Of a stretch of DNA of 25,365 nucleotides, positions 22,271-25,365 are shown in pieces. A program made the translations under genes and the position numbers. Every line of letters starts with the position of its first letter. The stretch's first letter is position 1. The stretch comes from G020354025 sp964621455 (GTDB taxonomy: Bacteria; Fidelibacterota; Marinisomatia; SCGC-AAA003-L08; TS1B11): assembly GCA_964621455.1 (NCBI GenBank), contig CAZULW010000032.1, positions 1 through 25,365 on the forward strand, given 5' to 3'. The notes beneath the pieces were generated by a model. The model ran no database searches. It was not told where the DNA came from and saw nothing but the letters and a program-made list of their open reading frames with translations.

Positions 22271-22927
22271 CTAGCGAAACCCCAGAGGTACACTGAGGAC
22301 AACTGGCGGCAACATCATGTTACGGCCGGCCTCACCGCTGCCGTTGCTTCCCTCAGCCCGGCTGAGCACCCACTTCCCTACCACCACGCCCACGACCGCC
22401 CCGGCCAGGACATCACCCACGTAGTGGTTGCCCACGTAAACCTGGCTCCAGGCCGAGGCTAGGGCGTATACGGCTGCGATTGGGGCGCTGCGGGGACTGC
22501 GTCCGGCGGCGATGGTGGCCCAAGCGGCGGAGGAAGCGGCGTGGCCCGAGGGGAAGGAGGGCGTGATGCGGGTATTCCAGAGCCGCGGCCGGTAGTCTCT
22601 GGCGGGCCGCTCCCGCTTGATGGCATATTTCAACATAGTAACCACTGCCTGGGTCATAAGCAGGGATCCAACCGCCAGGTGGCCGGTCTCGGCCGCATAG
22701 GGATCGGAACCGGCCCGCCCGAGGTAACCCTGGCGCAGCGTCCATCCGATCTCCACCACCGGCGTCAGCAGGGCGATGCCCTCCATAGTCACGTTACAGA
22801 CCGGGTGGTCGTTGCTGCCCTGCAGCGCGGCCGTAAGGAGTGAATCCGCCTCAGGCACGCCGCCCTCAGCGCCGGCGAGTAGCGCCAGCAAAAGCAGAGG
22901 GGTGGTGAAGTGCAGGCGCCGGGTCAA
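22271..22927 (-). CDS. PAP2-superfamily phosphatase, secreted or membrane-anchored, with an Arg-to-Gln change in motif 3
   Basis: This 218-residue protein has a signal-like N-terminus (LHFTTPLLLLALLAG) and several membrane-type helices. The three PAP2 acid phosphatase motifs are visible: K100...RP108 (KYAIKRERP), PSGH (126-129), and the S161...H168...D172 segment in SQVYVGNHYVGD. The usual SR of motif 3 is SQ (Q162). That position is part of the phosphate-binding set, so activity may be reduced or changed. Family members dephosphorylate lipids such as undecaprenyl pyrophosphate or phosphatidic acid; the substrate here is unknown. The start is a TTG, 31 bases after the protease stop on the same strand, so the two genes are probably cotranscribed. 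Confidence 0.85.
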   Translation of the reverse strand: MTRRLHFTTPLLLLALLAGAEGGVPEADSLLTAALQGSNDHPVCNVTMEGIALLTPVVEIGWTLRQGYLGRAGSDPYAAETGHLAVGSLLMTQAVVTMLKYAIKRERPARDYRPRLWNTRITPSFPSGHAASSAAWATIAAGRSPRSAPIAAVYALASAWSQVYVGNHYVGDVLAGAVVGVVVGKWVLSRAEGSNGSGEAGRNMMLPPVVLSVPLGFR

Positions 22928-22958
22928 ACTCCAGGGCCAGCCATCGGGCGAACGGGGG

Positions 22959-25365
22959 TCACTTCAAAATCACCAGCTTGCGGGCGTCGATGAAATTACC
23001 GGACTGAATTCGATAGAGATAAATCCCCGCACTCACCCCACGTCCCTGGTTGTCAGTGGCATTCCAGATCGCCGTATACTTACCGGCCTGCTTCTTATAT
23101 TCGGTTACCAGCGTCTTCACTTCCCGGCCCAACAGGTCGTAGATCACCAGCTTGACATCACCCGGACCGGCCAGCTGATAATCAATCTTCGTCTTCCCGT
23201 CAACGGACAGTTGGAACGGATTGGGATAGTTTTGATACAGGAAAAAGACGTGTTCTACCGTAACATTGGCGCTGGTGGCGCTGGAAAAAACGCCGTCACT
23301 AACAGCGGCCGTGATGGTGATGGCACCTTCAAAATCGGCGGCGGGCTGGAAGGTCAGCTCGCCCGTCACGCTGTCGAGGAAGGCGTTTTCCGGTGGGTCA
23401 ATAAGACTGAAGGTTAAGGTATCACCGTCCACATCCTCCGCAGCGTAGACGAAAGTGAGGGTCTCAACCGAAGAGATGATCGTGTCGGGTAGCGTCGTAG
23501 TGAATATCGGCGGGTGATTAGACTGGGCGGGGGAGATGGCGCTGTCCCAGAACGCCTGGGCGTTGTCCGCGTTCTGCTCGAGATCAGCTAAGTTTTCGGC
23601 ACCAATCACCGCAAAAGCCACCTGGATCGCCCGGCCCGGTTCGATGACAAAGGGACCGGCAGCAGTCAGGGTGGAGACATCCACGGCGTTCAGGGACGTC
23701 GTCTGGATTCCCCCGCTTAAGAACGACCATTTCTCCGCTGCTGTAAAACCGTCGCCCTCATCACCGCCATAGATCTCGTCCGGGTTATGGATAGCGCGAT
23801 AGACGAGGTTCTCAGGCGTGGTCAATAAACGGGTGGCTCCCAGATGACGAGGGGAGGTGGGACGATCCTGCACCCAGCCCATCCTGTGGGCACCGTCAAA
23901 GCGAGCGTAGTCCTGGGCATTAGGATTAATGTCCCAGTCGAAAAACAGCCCGGCGTACAGGCTTGACAACAGTATCTCACTTGAATTAGTGATGGTGTAC
24001 TTTACAATGATGAAATCGTCATAATAAGGGCTGTCATCGGCGTAGCTGTCCTGCTGGATCGTCACGCCAAGGGGCGATGATGCCAGCTGATCGGTCAGTA
24101 CCACCGAGCCTTCTTCGTTCGCCACCTGGCCGGGCTCGATCACCAACCTGGCGCCGGGAGATACCCCGAAGTCTTTCTCTAACTTCTCGTCGATCCCCCG
24201 GATACAGTCCGATACCCTGGTGGGGGAGACGCCAACCAAAAGTCCCCCTTCAAAGAGCAGGTTGGTGCCGCGGTAGAAAAATCCTTCTCCCGCTGATTCA
24301 TCTGCGAAGCCAACCCAACCAACGTTGCCCTCCTCCGTGAGGGACACCCGCAGCGGCCCGGTATCGTGGGTAAGGGCGACGGGCTCGTTGGCATACAGCC
24401 TGATCAAGTCCCGGTCCTGGTAGCCGTCAGCGCTGATCTCCAGGATGAACCGCAGGGGATACTCATCGCCTACCTCCTGGCCCACGACGAACTGAAAATC
24501 GGCGTAGACCGTGTCGCCGGACTGCAAACTGGAAACGACCCAATCTCCATCGGTGATCGTAACGTTCTGGTCATCATTGGTCAGGGTTACTCCCACGTTG
24601 GTGGCATCGGCCAGATAGTTGGTCAGGGCCACCGTGATATCCACGGTTTCTCCGCTCTCAATAAACCCGTCCGTATCCCTTTCCTGGAAAGAGGTACCGG
24701 CGATACGGATGGCGGGATTGGTGGTGTCCGTAACGGCCAGGTAGGCGTTGATCCGGCCCTTGCCCAGCAGGCCCGTTAGGCCAGGGTTATCGTTGTCAAT
24801 GGGATCGGCGGTGACCCGCACCTGCTGGGCCAGTTGGTCGGGGGACAAATCAGGGAACTGCGTTTTCACCAGGGCAGCAATACCCGATGTCAGGGCGGTT
24901 GAGAAAGAGGTGCCGCGGTAACTTGCAGTGTAGTTGTTATCAGGTAGGGTGGTGTTGAGGTAGTTCCCCGGGGCAAATATATCCACCGAAACGCCGTAAT
25001 TGGAGTACAATGCTTTTCCATCTTCCGCTTTGCTGGTGGCGCCAACCACCAGGACATGGGGAGCGCTCGATGGCAGACTGTACATCTTATCGAAATTCGC
25101 ATTGTCGTTACCAGCAGCGGACACCAGAAGGCCCCCGTTCTCACTCACAAAATCAGTTATGTCTCGCATAAACTCGAGGAGGAGCCGTTCTTCGAAGGGC
25201 GTGAGGTCCGTGTAGGTGCCACCCCAGCTGGCGTTGATGATATCCGCACCATTCCAGGCCGCATAGATGATCCCTTCATAACCGTAACAAAGGAAGGTGT
25301 CCGACACGCAACTGACGTTGATGGGCATGAGCTGCGCATTCCAGCTGGCGCCGGCTATACCGATG
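22959..25365 (-). CDS. Subtilisin-like (S8) protease with cadherin-like domain and type IX secretion C-terminal domain, partial
   Basis: The 5' part lies beyond the right edge; about 801 residues are visible and the catalytic Asp and His are outside. The frame continues upstream through GIAGASWNAQLMP, typical of the segment after the catalytic His. The oxyanion Asn is in SAAGNDN, and the nucleophile Ser in RGTSFSTA (codon 24906-24908), a variant of GTSMA. Long beta-rich regions follow, then a cadherin-like domain (NHPPIF to about TANVTV). A final ~90 residues start FFLYQNYPNPF, contain YDLLGREVKTLV and end KLVILK. That tail is the sorting domain recognised by type IX secretion, so the protease is probably exported and anchored at the cell surface. 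Confidence 0.9.
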   Translation of the reverse strand, partial: IGIAGASWNAQLMPINVSCVSDTFLCYGYEGIIYAAWNGADIINASWGGTYTDLTPFEERLLLEFMRDITDFVSENGGLLVSAAGNDNANFDKMYSLPSSAPHVLVVGATSKAEDGKALYSNYGVSVDIFAPGNYLNTTLPDNNYTASYRGTSFSTALTSGIAALVKTQFPDLSPDQLAQQVRVTADPIDNDNPGLTGLLGKGRINAYLAVTDTTNPAIRIAGTSFQERDTDGFIESGETVDITVALTNYLADATNVGVTLTNDDQNVTITDGDWVVSSLQSGDTVYADFQFVVGQEVGDEYPLRFILEISADGYQDRDLIRLYANEPVALTHDTGPLRVSLTEEGNVGWVGFADESAGEGFFYRGTNLLFEGGLLVGVSPTRVSDCIRGIDEKLEKDFGVSPGARLVIEPGQVANEEGSVVLTDQLASSPLGVTIQQDSYADDSPYYDDFIIVKYTITNSSEILLSSLYAGLFFDWDINPNAQDYARFDGAHRMGWVQDRPTSPRHLGATRLLTTPENLVYRAIHNPDEIYGGDEGDGFTAAEKWSFLSGGIQTTSLNAVDVSTLTAAGPFVIEPGRAIQVAFAVIGAENLADLEQNADNAQAFWDSAISPAQSNHPPIFTTTLPDTIISSVETLTFVYAAEDVDGDTLTFSLIDPPENAFLDSVTGELTFQPAADFEGAITITAAVSDGVFSSATSANVTVEHVFFLYQNYPNPFQLSVDGKTKIDYQLAGPGDVKLVIYDLLGREVKTLVTEYKKQAGKYTAIWNATDNQGRGVSAGIYLYRIQSGNFIDARKLVILK

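Noticed and set aside
1..25365. tRNA or rRNA genes, CRISPR arrays, insertion sequences
   Set aside because: I found no cloverleaf or rRNA-like sequence, no regularly spaced 20-40 base repeats with unique spacers, and no transposase-like protein or terminal inverted repeats. The only tandem repeats are the heptamer arrays.

Overview
The window is a GC-rich bacterial chromosome segment. The best taxonomic clue is the secreted protease at the right edge. It ends in a C-terminal sorting domain of the type IX secretion kind (a YQNYPNPF motif, then a beta-rich domain ending in KLVILK). That points to the Fibrobacterota/Chlorobi/Bacteroidota superphylum and its uncultured relatives such as Marinimicrobia-like lineages. 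The phylum is inferred, not proven.

Layout. Positions 1-2158 are an accessory patch: a toxin-antitoxin pair of the HigB/Gp49 and HigA (XRE) type, short heptamer arrays, a palindromic repeat, gene debris, and an AT-richer NucS/DUF91-like nuclease gene that ends 3 bases before metG. Positions 2162-5813 are housekeeping genes: metG, tatD and rsmA. Positions 5814-6293 are a regulatory leader. Positions 6294-20655 hold sixteen tightly packed genes: trpE-G-D-C-F-B-A, a prephenate dehydratase-like gene, tyrA, a DAHP synthase gene, aroA, aroE, aroC, aroK, aroB and aroQ. They encode every step from erythrose-4-phosphate plus PEP to chorismate and on to tryptophan, with one dehydratase and one dehydrogenase for the Phe and Tyr branches. 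Chorismate mutase and an aromatic aminotransferase are not in the window. Most junctions are ATGA overlaps, so the block looks like one translationally coupled transcript. Beyond it lie a decayed WrbA-like flavodoxin pseudogene, a probable outer-membrane protein with a good sigma70-like promoter, a PAP2 phosphatase and a partial subtilisin-like protease.

Main discovery candidate. In front of trpE is an 18-codon open frame, MATGYRQDFYYLWFMRTG, in which five of six consecutive residues are aromatic (F-Y-Y-L-W-F). Its last codons overlap the 5' arm of a long predicted antiterminator. That structure is mutually exclusive with an intrinsic terminator (stem plus seven T) just before trpE. This reads as ribosome-mediated attenuation in which a single peptide senses Phe, Tyr and Trp, and so gates a combined shikimate/Trp/Phe/Tyr supraoperon. 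A 62-codon Arg-rich mini-ORF ends one base before the leader peptide start and may be coupled to it.

Other points of interest: four intergenic tracts of degenerate 7-base tandem repeats with different consensus sequences; a nested palindrome that lies inside the aroK coding sequence and shares 14 bases with a palindrome near the window start; a prephenate dehydratase without ACT domain and with the catalytic TRF motif changed to TLF; an RsmA with NLPY changed to SLPY; and an internal deletion that explains the flavodoxin pseudogene.
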